Positions 34,973 through 46,531 of a stretch of DNA of 64,000 nucleotides are shown piece after piece. The notes below the pieces were generated by a model, which searched no databases, had not been told where the DNA came from, and saw nothing but the letters and a program-made list of their open reading frames with translations. The position numbers and the translations under genes were made by a program. Origin of the DNA: Phycicoccus sp. Root101 (lineage in GTDB: Bacteria > Actinomycetota > Actinomycetes > Actinomycetales > Dermatophilaceae); the NCBI RefSeq assembly GCF_001426245.1, contig NZ_LMCM01000006.1:642525-706524 (forward strand), given 5' to 3'. Numbering within the stretch: position 1 is the stretch's first letter; every line of letters begins with the position of its first letter.

Positions 34973-35300
34973 GGTCGATGCCCGACACCCGCAGTCGGCG
35001 GCTTGGGCCGCGACCCGCCACCCGCTCCCCTGCCGGTGACGACCTGGAGACCCCGCAGCCAGGGATTGTCGCTGGGGGCGTGCGGCGGCACCGAGATCTC
35101 CGCCGCCCCCACCTCGCGGTGGTCCTGACCACCGCGGTGGTGAGGGCGACGGGCGGGGTCGCGTCGGGGGCTCCTACGCGACCGCACCCCCGTCCGCCCG
35201 GGGCTCCCGAACCCGACGGCTCTTGCACGCACACCCGCGCTCCCACCTGGATCGACACCACCACACTCAGCACCAGCAAGGGCGCCTCCATTGGCACGTG
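34973..35300. other. Gene-free stretch with a perfect palindrome
   Basis: Overlapping frames exist on both strands but none is convincing. At 35128-35141 the perfect 14-base palindrome ACCACCGCGGTGGT stands out; it could be a protein-binding site or a GC-rich coincidence. A leftward frame containing EISVPPHAPSDNPWLRG looks slightly protein-like but has no proper start. Confidence 0.35.
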
Positions 35301-35444
35301 TCACGGCAGACCTGGTCTGCGGCCCTCCCCGACGATGTGCCCCTTGCCACAGCGAACGCATGCCTCATACGGCTTGTTGTCCTTGGTCAATTTCCGGGTC
35401 CACCTGTGCAGGCCCACCAAGCAATGCCACCGACCAGACACCAC
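35301..35444 (-). CDS. Tiny Cys/His zinc-ribbon-like protein (47 residues)
   Basis: Leftward GTG at 35444, with AAGGGGG upstream, and a TGA at 35301. The peptide carries HCLVGLHRW near its N-terminus and EACVRCGKGH near its middle, giving a C-x3-H-x-W ... C-x2-C-x-K pattern. Many actinobacteria encode short proteins of this kind, presumably zinc-binding; their function is unknown. A second member lies at 36989-37180, on the far side of the lipoprotein gene. Confidence 0.6.
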   Translation of the reverse strand: MVSGRWHCLVGLHRWTRKLTKDNKPYEACVRCGKGHIVGEGRRPGLP

Positions 35445-35735
35445 TTGCCCCCTTCACGCCGAAGACACCCAAGCCTCGCGAGTAAAGATACCGACGCTCC
35501 TCGCACCGGTGCGACCCGTCAAGACGCCGGCGACGTCCCTTTCCTTGACCGGCCTACTGCGCAAGTTTCGTGGTGAGCTAGTTCCTGAGCAGGACCGCTC
35601 CTACGTGGAAATCAGATATCCACTCACCCTATGGATCAGCTCATCACGCGAATCCGGCCTAATCACCGCAAGCTCGTGGCCCTTCCCAGTCGACCTGCTC
35701 GGGGGGGACACTCGGGTCGTACCCCGGAGGTGCGC

Positions 35736-36941
35736 ATGATCTCGCGCCCGCATTCTTCTGCTTCTAACGTCCCTACCGAACCTTCCGCGGTGACCCGGCG
35801 GGTGGCTGTAGGCCTGGCTGCCGCGATAGCAGCGGTGATGATGGTTAGCGGTTGTGCAGGGAACGACTCTTCGAGCGGCCGTGCATCGACGCTGGCCCAG
35901 TCGTCGGCGCCCCTACCCAGTCCGCCAGACGCAGGCACAGTTACCACTGCCACTGACAAGTATCTGTTCAACATCTTGTCGCCGGCGGTCTCGAACGTCC
36001 GGGCCGTCCTGGTCATCGTCGACCGGAAGCCGCTCGTGCAGCTCTACCGCTCCAGCACCCCCGCGCAGGCCCACGACGTGCACTCGGTCACCAAGAGCGT
36101 CATCGGCACGCTCATCGGGATCGCCCTGTCCGAAGGACGGCTGCACTCCCTCGACGACACGCTCGCGACGCTGCTGCCGCAGCACCACGCCGACATGGAC
36201 TCCACGGTGGGCGCCATCACCCTTCGCCAGCTCCTGACCATGACCGCCGGCCTACCGCCGGACCAGGCCAACGGGGAACCACCCTCCTCGTTGTCCGGCC
36301 CTGACTGGGTGGGCAACATCCTGCGCACTGGCACCGTTGCACCTCCGGGCAGGTCCTTCGCGTACTCCAGCGCCGGGTCGCACCTGCTCTCGGCCATCCT
36401 CACCCACGCCACAGGCAAGTCCGCCCTGGACTACGCCCGACCACGCCTCTTCGACCCCCTCGGCATCAACACCCGCAACGCGGTGGAGCCACGTACCGCC
36501 GACAAGGCTGCCATCGCCGCATACGACAAGGCGGACTTCGCGTGGCCGAAGGACCCCCGCGGCATCCAGCTCGGCTTCGGCGCGTTGAAGATGGCGCCAC
36601 GCGACATGGCCAAGCTGGGCCAGCTCTACCTCGACGGCGGTCGGTGGAACGGGCGCCAGATCGTCCCGACGCAGTGGGTGGAGGCGTCCACCACCGCCCA
36701 GGTGGCCACCCAGAGTGACCGCGGCGCGCTCGCGGAGAGCTACGGGTACCAGTGGTGGGTCACGCAGGAGAAGGGGCACGCCGCGTATGCCGCCCTCGGG
36801 TTCGCAGGTCAGGTGGTCGAAGTCGTCCCCGACCTACGCCTGGTCGTCGTGGTGGCCACCGAAGCCGGGGACAACAACCTTCGCTGGGAGCATGTCCGCG
36901 GCATGGTCGCGGACGCCATCGTGCCCGCCGTCGGCGGCTGA
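35736..36941 (+). CDS. Beta-lactamase-fold serine hydrolase lipoprotein
   Basis: 401 residues from the ATG at 35736, with GGAGG upstream. A lipoprotein signal peptide ends in the lipobox MVSGC (lipidated Cys40), so the enzyme is anchored outside the membrane. The fold has the class C beta-lactamase/penicillin-binding motifs: Ser117-x-x-Lys120 (HSVTKSV) and Tyr210-Ser-Ser (FAYSSAG). The region where HxG or KTG is expected reads ALGFAG. It most probably is an esterase or D-amino-acid peptidase, as most such proteins are; resistance to beta-lactams is not shown. Two small zinc-ribbon-like genes flank it on the other strand. Confidence 0.9.
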   Translation: MISRPHSSASNVPTEPSAVTRRVAVGLAAAIAAVMMVSGCAGNDSSSGRASTLAQSSAPLPSPPDAGTVTTATDKYLFNILSPAVSNVRAVLVIVDRKPLVQLYRSSTPAQAHDVHSVTKSVIGTLIGIALSEGRLHSLDDTLATLLPQHHADMDSTVGAITLRQLLTMTAGLPPDQANGEPPSSLSGPDWVGNILRTGTVAPPGRSFAYSSAGSHLLSAILTHATGKSALDYARPRLFDPLGINTRNAVEPRTADKAAIAAYDKADFAWPKDPRGIQLGFGALKMAPRDMAKLGQLYLDGGRWNGRQIVPTQWVEASTTAQVATQSDRGALAESYGYQWWVTQEKGHAAYAALGFAGQVVEVVPDLRLVVVVATEAGDNNLRWEHVRGMVADAIVPAVGG

Positions 36942-36988
36942 AGGACAGGGCGGCTGACGGGCTGCCGGACATGCCGGGTGTCGGCCGG

Positions 36989-37180
36989 CTATCCCCCACC
37001 GCCGCCCATGAAGCCACCAGCGATGCCCATCCCGGCGTTCGTCCCGGAGCTGATGCCGTCACGCCGTTCCTTGAGGCAACGGGCACAGCGCTCATAGCGC
37101 TGGCCATCCGGGGTTCGCGCGTACTCCCAGTGGTGGTGGAGATTCGTCTTGCACAACAGGGTCCTGCTCGATGGCTTCAC
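36989..37180 (-). CDS. Small Cys/His zinc-ribbon-like protein (63 residues)
   Basis: GTG at 37180 with AGGAGG five bases upstream. The sequence carries LLCKTNLHHHWEYAR and, after a short turn, ERCARCLKERR, which is the same C ... H-x-W ... C-x2-C-x-K pattern as the protein at 35301. It ends in a glycine-rich tail (GGFMGGGGG). Zinc binding is likely. A longer frame upstream lacks a ribosome-binding site. Function unknown. Confidence 0.65.
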   Translation of the reverse strand: MKPSSRTLLCKTNLHHHWEYARTPDGQRYERCARCLKERRDGISSGTNAGMGIAGGFMGGGGG

Positions 37181-37372
37181 GTCGTCCTCCTGGAGTCCAC
37201 GGGACAGCGTTCTCGCCGTCCCGATTCCCTGCAGAACCACTTGCCTCGCGCCTGCCCAAGCGGACCTCCGGAGGGCACGAGCCTGCTTGACGTAGGGCGC
37301 TCCCGCGCCACCCAAAGGCCACGGCGCCCCTTGGACATCGGGCACCACGACGACAAAGCCTCCATCCCTGGG

Positions 37373-37900
37373 TCAGTGGTTTCCGCCGATGCCCTCGCCG
37401 TCGAGGCCATAGGCGACCCTCGGGTCGCTGGTCGCTGCCCATCGGCCCACCTTGGGGTCGAAGCCCCCGTCCGCCCACAGGGAGTCGTCCTCGGGCTGCG
37501 GCTCCGCCCCGTCCCAATAGGCGTAGCCGCCCAGCAGCCCGAAGGACGACTCGGACAACAGCACACGTGCGGCCAAGTCCTGGAGCGTGTCCGGCGGCAG
37601 GCCCATCAGCAGCTGCCCGGGGGACCGGCGCTCGCCGCTGGTCACGAGGTGGGCGATCTTCACGTGGTCGTGGGCGGTCAGGTGATCACCCACGAGCAGG
37701 CTGCTTCGAAGGGTCGCTACCAGCGCCTCCTGGTCAGCTTCCGACAGAAGCGGTATCGCTTCGAGATGGGCGGCTTCGAGCGCGTCGACCGGGGCCGTGC
37801 GCAGGAGATAGCGGTACTGGCGTACCACGGGGTCCTCGGGTGCGACGGCCGCGATGGCGTCCGGGTCCTGCGGCCCTTTGCCGAAACTGAATCGGCTCAT
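37373..37900 (-). CDS. Conserved hypothetical protein
   Basis: 175 residues from the ATG at 37900. Helix-rich from residue 20 to 120, with regular charged turns (LLRTAPVDALEAAHLEAIP, LSEADQEALVATLRSSL, TAHDHVKIAHLV) and an acidic C-terminus around PEDDSLWADGGFD. No Cys, signal peptide or membrane segment. The composition and codon use fit a real actinobacterial gene. I recognise no characterised family; the ERRSPGQLLMGL region suggests a helical-bundle scaffold. It is transcribed in the same direction as the small zinc-ribbon gene but is separated by about 190 bases. Confidence 0.7.
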   Translation of the reverse strand: MSRFSFGKGPQDPDAIAAVAPEDPVVRQYRYLLRTAPVDALEAAHLEAIPLLSEADQEALVATLRSSLLVGDHLTAHDHVKIAHLVTSGERRSPGQLLMGLPPDTLQDLAARVLLSESSFGLLGGYAYWDGAEPQPEDDSLWADGGFDPKVGRWAATSDPRVAYGLDGEGIGGNH

Positions 37901-37916
37901 CTTTCGAGGATAGGAG

Positions 37917-38105
37917 CTACGCCGAACAACACGCCAGTCCCCAGAGCCACCGACCATCAGCGAAAGCGCGAAGACGGGCAGGTCGGCAAGCGGCGGAAAG
38001 ACGCACAGCCGGATAAAGCAAATTACTCCTGGTGACGGCGAGGTCGTACTTCGCGCCGATGCGGCCCGCGCGAACGTACCGTTGCGAGTTCAGTGCGGTA
38101 TTCAT
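37917..38105 (-). CDS. Possible small or truncated protein downstream of copA
   Basis: 62 residues from the ATG at 38105, with a good AAAGGA upstream. The first 25 residues (ending near YDLAVT) read like a genuine protein start, whereas the rest is Arg/Ala/Leu-rich and irregular. This suggests a gene whose end was lost. It lies 88 bases after copA on the same strand and could share its transcript. No family is assigned. Confidence 0.35.
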   Translation of the reverse strand: MNTALNSQRYVRAGRIGAKYDLAVTRSNLLYPAVRLSAACRPARLRAFADGRWLWGLACCSA

Positions 38106-38192
38106 GCTGTTTCCTTTGGCGAGTTTGGCGATGGATCGGGTTGGTTCCGTGGCCCGGTGGCCGCGCCGCATGCGGCTTGCGTCATCGGGTGG

Positions 38193-41450
<3,258 letters not shown>

Positions 41451-41596
41451 GGGGCTCTCCTGGGTCAGGCCGTGCGGGTGTTCTGAATCGTGGTGTTCCC
41501 GGGCTTGGGTTCGCCCCGGTGAATTAGCCGGGATGGGTGTCGTCTCCGGGTGAGCGCCGGCTCCTGGACGGTGGCCGATGAGCAGTCGCGCGTTAG

Positions 41597-42037
41597 GTGG
41601 GAAACCCGCTAGGCGGGAAGTGGACGGGCCGGGCGGTGCTGCCCCGTACGCTCACCCACGTGATCACTTCTGCCGCTGTCGGTGCGTGCGTCCTTCTGGC
41701 GGCTCTGGCGGTGTTCCAGGTGCTGTTGGCGTGCGGCGCACCGCTGGGGCGGTTCGCCTGGGGAGGGCAGCAGGACGTGCTTCCTCCGCGTCTGCGAATT
41801 GGCAGCCTCGTCTCGGTGCTCATCTACGTCCTGCTCGGTTGGGTGCTGCTGGCTCGCGCCGGTCAGGTAGGTGGCCGTGGCGCGATCGTGGGTGTGGGCG
41901 CGTGGGTCATCGCCGGGTTCTTCCTGCTCGGCGCTGCCGGCAACCTGGCGTCCCGGAGCCGTTCTGAGCGCTACGTGATGACTCCGGTCGCGGCACTGCT
42001 CTGCGTTCTTGCGTTGGTGGTTGCCGCTGCCGGCTGA
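41597..42037 (+). CDS. Small four-helix membrane protein
   Basis: 146 residues if the GTG at 41597 is used; GTG codons at 41636 or 41660 are alternative starts and may be better, because the N-terminal 20 residues look less regular. Four hydrophobic segments are seen ([70 protein letters not shown]), with a short [11 protein letters not shown] loop between the last two. Proteins with this layout are common but uncharacterised in actinobacteria. It is transcribed away from copA, so their promoters share the 145-base gap. No function is proposed. Confidence 0.65.
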   Translation: MGNPLGGKWTGRAVLPRTLTHVITSAAVGACVLLAALAVFQVLLACGAPLGRFAWGGQQDVLPPRLRIGSLVSVLIYVLLGWVLLARAGQVGGRGAIVGVGAWVIAGFFLLGAAGNLASRSRSERYVMTPVAALLCVLALVVAAAG

Positions 42038-42097
42038 TGCCGAGCCCGTTGCGTGATGTCGCCCTACGGCCGGCGCCGGAACGCCCGCGGCGCCAGG

Positions 42098-42730
42098 TCA
42101 GATGGGAGGTTGCGGGTCGTACTGGAGGTCGCGGCGCACGATGCGGGCCCGGTCCGCACTCGCCATCCGCGCGACGAGGTGCAGCGCCATATCGATCCCA
42201 GCGCTGACGCCGGCGCTGGTGATGACGTCACCGTCGTCAACGAACCTGGTCGAGTCGCGTACGTCGATCGACGCGTCAAGCTCGTGCAGCAGATCCAGGG
42301 ACTGCCAATGGGTGGTTGCAGGACGGCGAACCAGCACGCCTGCGGCAGCGTAGACAAGGGCGCCGGTGCACACGCTGGCGAGGAGGGGGACGCTCATCCG
42401 CTGCTGCCGTACCCACCCCAAATGGTCGGGATCACACATCAGGGATCGGGTGCCCTGCCCGCCGGGATGGATCAGCGCCTGAAGGGCCGGCATGGTGGTC
42501 ACGGAGTGGTGGGGGGCAAGGACCAGACCTTTGGCGGCGCGGACGGGGTTGCCGTCGCTGGACACGAATGAGACCGACCAACCGTCCTGCGGGTGGTTCA
42601 TGGTCCAGTTCGCCAGCACCTCCCACGGACCGACAGCATCGAGCTCTTCGACGTCGTCGAACAGCAGGATGCCGATGTGTCGCGCCGCCACTGGGACGCT
42701 GCTGTGCTGGGTGATGTCGGGCGAGGTCAT
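42098..42730 (-). CDS. DJ-1/PfpI-family protein
   Basis: 210 residues. Class I glutamine-amidotransferase-like fold with DDVEELDAVGPWEVL at 25-39 and the nucleophile elbow SVCTGALVYAAAG (Cys121). An ADRARIVRRDLQYDPQPPI tail closes the domain. Members include isocyanide hydratases, glyoxalases, chaperones and AraC-type sensors; this one is a lone domain. It shares the FDDVEELDA-type motif with the larger DJ-1 protein at 43329, so they may be functionally linked. Start ATG at 42730 has a purine-rich AAAGAGT upstream. Confidence 0.88.
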   Translation of the reverse strand: MTSPDITQHSSVPVAARHIGILLFDDVEELDAVGPWEVLANWTMNHPQDGWSVSFVSSDGNPVRAAKGLVLAPHHSVTTMPALQALIHPGGQGTRSLMCDPDHLGWVRQQRMSVPLLASVCTGALVYAAAGVLVRRPATTHWQSLDLLHELDASIDVRDSTRFVDDGDVITSAGVSAGIDMALHLVARMASADRARIVRRDLQYDPQPPI

Positions 42731-42795
42731 GGGACTCTTTCTAGGGGATCGAGATGGTCGTCTGTCGGCGTTTCGGGTGCTCGGTCTGGGGGTGA

Positions 42796-42835
42796 CGTTC
42801 CGACCCGGGCGCAGGGGGTTCCCCGGATCGGAACG
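42796..42835. repeat. Inverted repeat, probable terminator or operator
   Basis: CGTTCCGA (42796-42803) and TCGGAACG (42828-42835) form an 8-base perfect inverted repeat with a 24-base loop containing further GC pairing. It lies after the leftward gene ending at 42929 and before the start of the leftward DJ-1 gene, so it could stop the first transcript or control the second. Confidence 0.4.
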
Positions 42836-42928
42836 CCAGCTATCTGGTCACGTTCGCCGCGGTCGAAACAGGGTGGACCGGGGCGGTGACGTGCCACGTG
42901 TGGTGAGGTGATTGGGCGATACCCGTGG

Positions 42929-43276
42929 TCAGGTCCCGTTTTCAGCGGGGTGTGGTGGGCCCTGGTGGGTGCTGCGTCGGGTGGGTGCTAGGTCCGGGGA
43001 GGCAGTGACGGTGGTGTTGAGGCCGGGGGACCTGTGGGGACGGGTGAGGAGCAACCGGCGGATGCGGTGCAGCTGTGGCATCAGTCCGTAGCTGACGATG
43101 GGTACCGCGATGGTGACGAGGACGCCGGTGCGGACCACTGGCGCAAGGGTGTGCACCCAGTTGCCGAGGAGAAGGTTCAGAACGGTCAAGGTGGGGAAGA
43201 CGGCCACCCAGATCATCAGCGCGAGCTGGTGCGGGCCGGGGGGTGCCAGCCGGTGCGGCTGAGGTGGGTGGTTCAT
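42929..43276 (-). CDS. Small membrane protein resembling the membrane tail of ABM-family monooxygenases
   Basis: 115 residues. Two hydrophobic helices (LALMIWVAVFPTLTVLNLLLG and TGVLVTIAVPIVSYGLMPQL) are joined by a short loop, followed by a basic RIRRLLLTRPHR patch and a disordered tail. The pattern resembles the membrane tail fused to some antibiotic-biosynthesis-monooxygenase domains, here without the enzyme part. It ends 50 bases before the larger DJ-1 gene's direction-mate and may belong to its operon. No enzymatic motif is present. Confidence 0.6.
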   Translation of the reverse strand: MNHPPQPHRLAPPGPHQLALMIWVAVFPTLTVLNLLLGNWVHTLAPVVRTGVLVTIAVPIVSYGLMPQLHRIRRLLLTRPHRSPGLNTTVTASPDLAPTRRSTHQGPPHPAENGT

Positions 43277-43328
43277 GGTGGCTCCTGGGGTGAAGGGGGC
43301 GCGGTGACGCCTGGGAGGCGGACGGCGG

Positions 43329-44882
43329 CTATTTGGTCGCGTTGCGCAGGTGGGCGGTCTGGTACCTCACGCCGCGGGTGGCGGGGGTGACCTCGGGTGC
43401 GCTGGGGTCGTCGGAAGGGCCGGCTGTGGGGCGGTTGGTTGAGCGGAGTCGGCGCTGACGTCGCCGTGCCGCGAGGGCCTTGGGCGTCTTGCTGGCCAGG
43501 GCTGCGAGGGCGAGGCTGGCGATGAAGAGAAGGACCGGCCGCCACGGCCAGCCGCCGTTGCCCAGGTTGAGGTGGGCGGTCGGGTAGCCGATCATCTTGG
43601 CGGTCGCGGACGTGGTGGCGGCGTTGCTGTGGTCGGCGAGGTTCTGTAAGGCGGAGACGAACCCACCACCACTGGTGCGGGACACGTCTGTGCCTGAGCG
43701 GTTGACGAGTGCTTCGACCGTGAGTTCGCGGTGGTCAGCCCAGGTCTGTAGGTGCGGGTCGATGGCGCCCGGTGCGTTGGCGTCGGGGACCAGGACGCGG
43801 GACAGGCGGGGGGCGTTGGTGTACTTGGTGGCGAGCAGGGTCAGGCCGTGGCCCGTCTGGACTGTGTCGGTGGTGGCGAGGGCGATGGTGCGGGCGGCGG
43901 CCGACTGGCTGTACACCTCGAAGGCAGCGGTGGCATCTAGTTCGCTGACGCCATCATGCAGGGCGATGCCGACTGTCGGCCGGAACCAGGGCATCAGGTA
44001 GTTCAGGCCCACAGGCCAGTCGCCGCCAACGAAGTGATCGTTGGGGATAACTGTCGTTTCGGTTGGGGTCCAGCCGAGCTCGGGGTGCAGGTCGGCAACC
44101 CGTTGCGCCTCTGCCGGGCCGGCGAGCTCGGCGACGACATGAAGGGCACCGGGGACTCCGGAGCTGACGGCGGCCGTCGTGGTGATGGACCCGTCCTGGA
44201 CCCAGCGGCGGCCGCGTAGCCAGTGCACTGCGGGACGGCTCTTCTCCAGTGCGCTGATGCGGGACCAGTGGCTTGTGGCTTCCAGCCCGTCCAGCATTCC
44301 GGTCGCCGACAGGACGAGCGAACCGCTGCACACGCCCAGAACCTTTGCCCCAGAATCGTGTTGGTGTGACACCCATTCACGCAGCGGCGCTTCCTTGGCG
44401 CCGGTCGGGTCGCCGAGGCCGGGCACGACGACCAGGTCCGGCTTGAGGGTCGGGTCCGCATCAACGTCAGCGAACGTGTACGTCGGTAGCACGGATGGTC
44501 CGCCTTCGAGGGCGGCAGGGGTTGCGACGTTGGCGACGATGTAGGTCGTGAAGGCGGGCGAGCTCGCGAAGATGTCGTAGGGCGCGAGGATGTCGCTGGC
44601 GACGGTACTGCTTTGGCCGGCGACGAACGCGACCACGAGCCGTCGACCTTCTGCGTGCGCCCCGGCGGGGTTGGCAACGTGTCCAGGCTCGGCGTGTGGC
44701 AGCGACGCGGCCGGTGTCCCGGTAAAGGCGGCAGGGACCGGCTGATGGGTGCTGCGCGTGGTGACCGTGACGCCGGCGAGAACGATGCCGACAAAGGTCG
44801 CGACTCCGAGGGTGAGCTTCAGCGTCGTGCCAAGGACACGGCGGGGCCAGATCCTTGTGGGGGTCGGTGCACTGGTGGTCAT
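43329..44882 (-). CDS. Membrane-anchored tandem DJ-1/PfpI-like protein
   Basis: 517 residues. A signal-anchor helix (21-40) leads to an extracytoplasmic region. The first DJ-1/PfpI domain spans about 81-260, with VVVPGLGD and nucleophile elbow GVCSGSLVLSATGML (Cys185). A second, related segment begins at about 304 (VGIALHDGVSELDATAAFEVYS) and has no Cys nucleophile, so it is probably structural or regulatory. A second helix near 447-465 (VLLFIASLALAALAS) and a basic tail follow. Two-domain membrane DJ-1 proteins are seen in actinobacteria, but their substrate is unknown. It may sense or repair damaged molecules outside the membrane. Confidence 0.82.
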   Translation of the reverse strand: MTTSAPTPTRIWPRRVLGTTLKLTLGVATFVGIVLAGVTVTTRSTHQPVPAAFTGTPAASLPHAEPGHVANPAGAHAEGRRLVVAFVAGQSSTVASDILAPYDIFASSPAFTTYIVANVATPAALEGGPSVLPTYTFADVDADPTLKPDLVVVPGLGDPTGAKEAPLREWVSHQHDSGAKVLGVCSGSLVLSATGMLDGLEATSHWSRISALEKSRPAVHWLRGRRWVQDGSITTTAAVSSGVPGALHVVAELAGPAEAQRVADLHPELGWTPTETTVIPNDHFVGGDWPVGLNYLMPWFRPTVGIALHDGVSELDATAAFEVYSQSAAARTIALATTDTVQTGHGLTLLATKYTNAPRLSRVLVPDANAPGAIDPHLQTWADHRELTVEALVNRSGTDVSRTSGGGFVSALQNLADHSNAATTSATAKMIGYPTAHLNLGNGGWPWRPVLLFIASLALAALASKTPKALAARRRQRRLRSTNRPTAGPSDDPSAPEVTPATRGVRYQTAHLRNATK

Positions 44883-44994
44883 GAGCGGTGCCTTTCCTGG
44901 CGAAGCTTGTCAGCGGCAGGTCTGCAGCCGGGTGGTGCGGTGTGAGAGCGGGCGGAGACCGGCTCTGGGTGCGAGGCGTGGTTGCGATGGATGC

Positions 44995-46467
44995 TCAGGA
45001 AGTGGTGGCCATGGGCGCTTCCTGGCTGGTGTCTGCGTCGGTCGCGACCGTGGTGCGGGCGCGCAGTGGTGGTAGGCGGTCAGCGCCGGGCCGCAGCGAG
45101 ATCAGGGCCAGTACTGCGACCAGCGCACCCGTGGCGGCCACGACGAAGACGCTCCAGCCGGTGGCTGTCTGCGCTGAGTCCCCGGCATGCAGCCGTCCGA
45201 CGTAGATGGTCTCCGCGGCCGCCAGTGCCAGCGCGCCACCGAGCTGCCGAAAGAGCAGCAGGGCCCCCATGGCTGGCCCCAGGTCCATGGGCGCAACGGT
45301 GCGCTGAATGCCAATCTGCGAGCCTGAGAGGTTCGGTCCGACGCCGGCGCCGATGAATGCCATCAGGATGAGCGGCAGTGCTGCCGGCGAGGATGCGCCG
45401 AAGACGGTGAAGCCCAGTGCTCCGACCGCGACGATTGCATTGGCGGCCAAAAGGGTGCCGCGCAGCGCGTTGCGTCGCGTGATGACCGCCGCTCCGACGT
45501 TCACCGCAACCAGGAGGCCGATCAGCAGTGGGTAGATGTACAGACCGGATCGGGTGGCGCTGACTCCCTGCGCCTGTTGGAAATACCGCGGCAGGAGCAG
45601 CACGCACGCGTACAGGCCGAAGGTGGCGCTGGCACCGGCGAGCAGCAGGCGCATCGTCAGTGGCTGCGTCAGCAGCTCCAGCGGCAGGACCGGCGCTGCG
45701 GCTCGACGCTCAACGAGAACCAGCAGCCCCAGACCCATAACACCTGCTACGACCAGCCCGCCGGTGCGGGCGGCGAACCATGAGTCCACGAGCAGGTGCT
45801 GGTTCAGCCCGACGAGGACCATGCCCAACGAGGCGGTCATCACGGCGATGCCGGCGACGTCCAGCGGGGCCGGGCGGCCCGGTCTGCGCCCCAGCGAGGC
45901 GGGCAGCACCCTGGCGACAACAACGATCGCCAGCAGGCCCAAGGGGACGTTCACCGAGAACACCCAGCGCCATCCGACGTGGTCGGTCAGGAACCCCCCG
46001 ATGAGCGGTCCTGCGATGAAGCTGAAGGCCATGATGCCGGCAAGCATGGCTTGCGCCATCACGTTGCGGCGCGGTCCGGAGAGGTCGGCGACCAGCAGGA
46101 ACGAAAGGGCCTCGAGCGCTGCCGCCCCGGCTCCTTGGACGCCACGGAAGCTGGTCACCTGACCCATCGACTGCGCACTCGCGCACAGCGCGGACCCGAG
46201 GACGAACAACCCCATCCCGGTCAACAGCATGCGCTGACGTCCGTAGCGGTCGGACAAGTGGGCGAACACGGGCAACAGCACCGTGGCCGGCACGAGGTAC
46301 GCCGTGATTCCCCACACGTACCAGGACTGGCCGCCTAGCTCGTGGACGATGCGCGGCAGCGCGGTGCCGACGATCGTCTGGTCGAGCATGGCCAGGAGCA
46401 GTCCGGAGAGCACTGCCAGCCACAGCAAGGCTCGACGGCGGGGAGAGAGGTTGGCGAGTTCGTCCAT
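44995..46467 (-). CDS. MFS multidrug exporter (DHA2/EmrB-QacA type)
   Basis: 490 residues from the ATG at 46467. Helix 1 starts LLWLAVLSGLLLAMLDQTIVG with the DQT motif of drug:proton antiporters. The loop motif A is HLSDRYGRQRM. The helix 5 region reads FIAGPLIGGFLTDHVGWRWVF, which is motif C of exporters. About fourteen helices are expected, the usual number for this subfamily. It should pump amphipathic drugs out using the proton gradient. A PadR repressor is divergently encoded 65 bases away, with a shared operator at 46478-46501. The substrate range is unknown. Confidence 0.93.
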   Translation of the reverse strand: MDELANLSPRRRALLWLAVLSGLLLAMLDQTIVGTALPRIVHELGGQSWYVWGITAYLVPATVLLPVFAHLSDRYGRQRMLLTGMGLFVLGSALCASAQSMGQVTSFRGVQGAGAAALEALSFLLVADLSGPRRNVMAQAMLAGIMAFSFIAGPLIGGFLTDHVGWRWVFSVNVPLGLLAIVVVARVLPASLGRRPGRPAPLDVAGIAVMTASLGMVLVGLNQHLLVDSWFAARTGGLVVAGVMGLGLLVLVERRAAAPVLPLELLTQPLTMRLLLAGASATFGLYACVLLLPRYFQQAQGVSATRSGLYIYPLLIGLLVAVNVGAAVITRRNALRGTLLAANAIVAVGALGFTVFGASSPAALPLILMAFIGAGVGPNLSGSQIGIQRTVAPMDLGPAMGALLLFRQLGGALALAAAETIYVGRLHAGDSAQTATGWSVFVVAATGALVAVLALISLRPGADRLPPLRARTTVATDADTSQEAPMATTS

Positions 46468-46477
46468 GTGTAGAAAG

Positions 46478-46501
46478 TGACATGTTGAAGCCGACATGTC
46501 A
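46478..46501. promoter_or_regulatory. PadR-type operator between the MFS and padR genes
   Basis: TGACATGT-N8-ACATGTCA is a perfect 8-base inverted repeat. Its core is ATGT-N8-ACAT, the known consensus for PadR-family repressors. It lies between the exporter start (46467) and the PadR start (46532). A near-copy, ATGT-N8-ACAG at 46496-46511, overlaps it on the PadR side and could allow a second dimer or autorepression. Confidence 0.85.
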
Positions 46502-46531
46502 ATACCGACAGTTCATCTGTATGCTGATGCC

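Noticed and set aside
34897..35739. A 280-codon open frame on the + strand
   Set aside because: It runs out of frame through the exported-protein gene and across the small zinc-ribbon gene; Pro/Thr/Arg-rich with no motif.
36752..38035. A 427-codon open frame on the + strand
   Set aside because: It crosses three better supported leftward genes and has no recognisable motif or ribosome-binding site.
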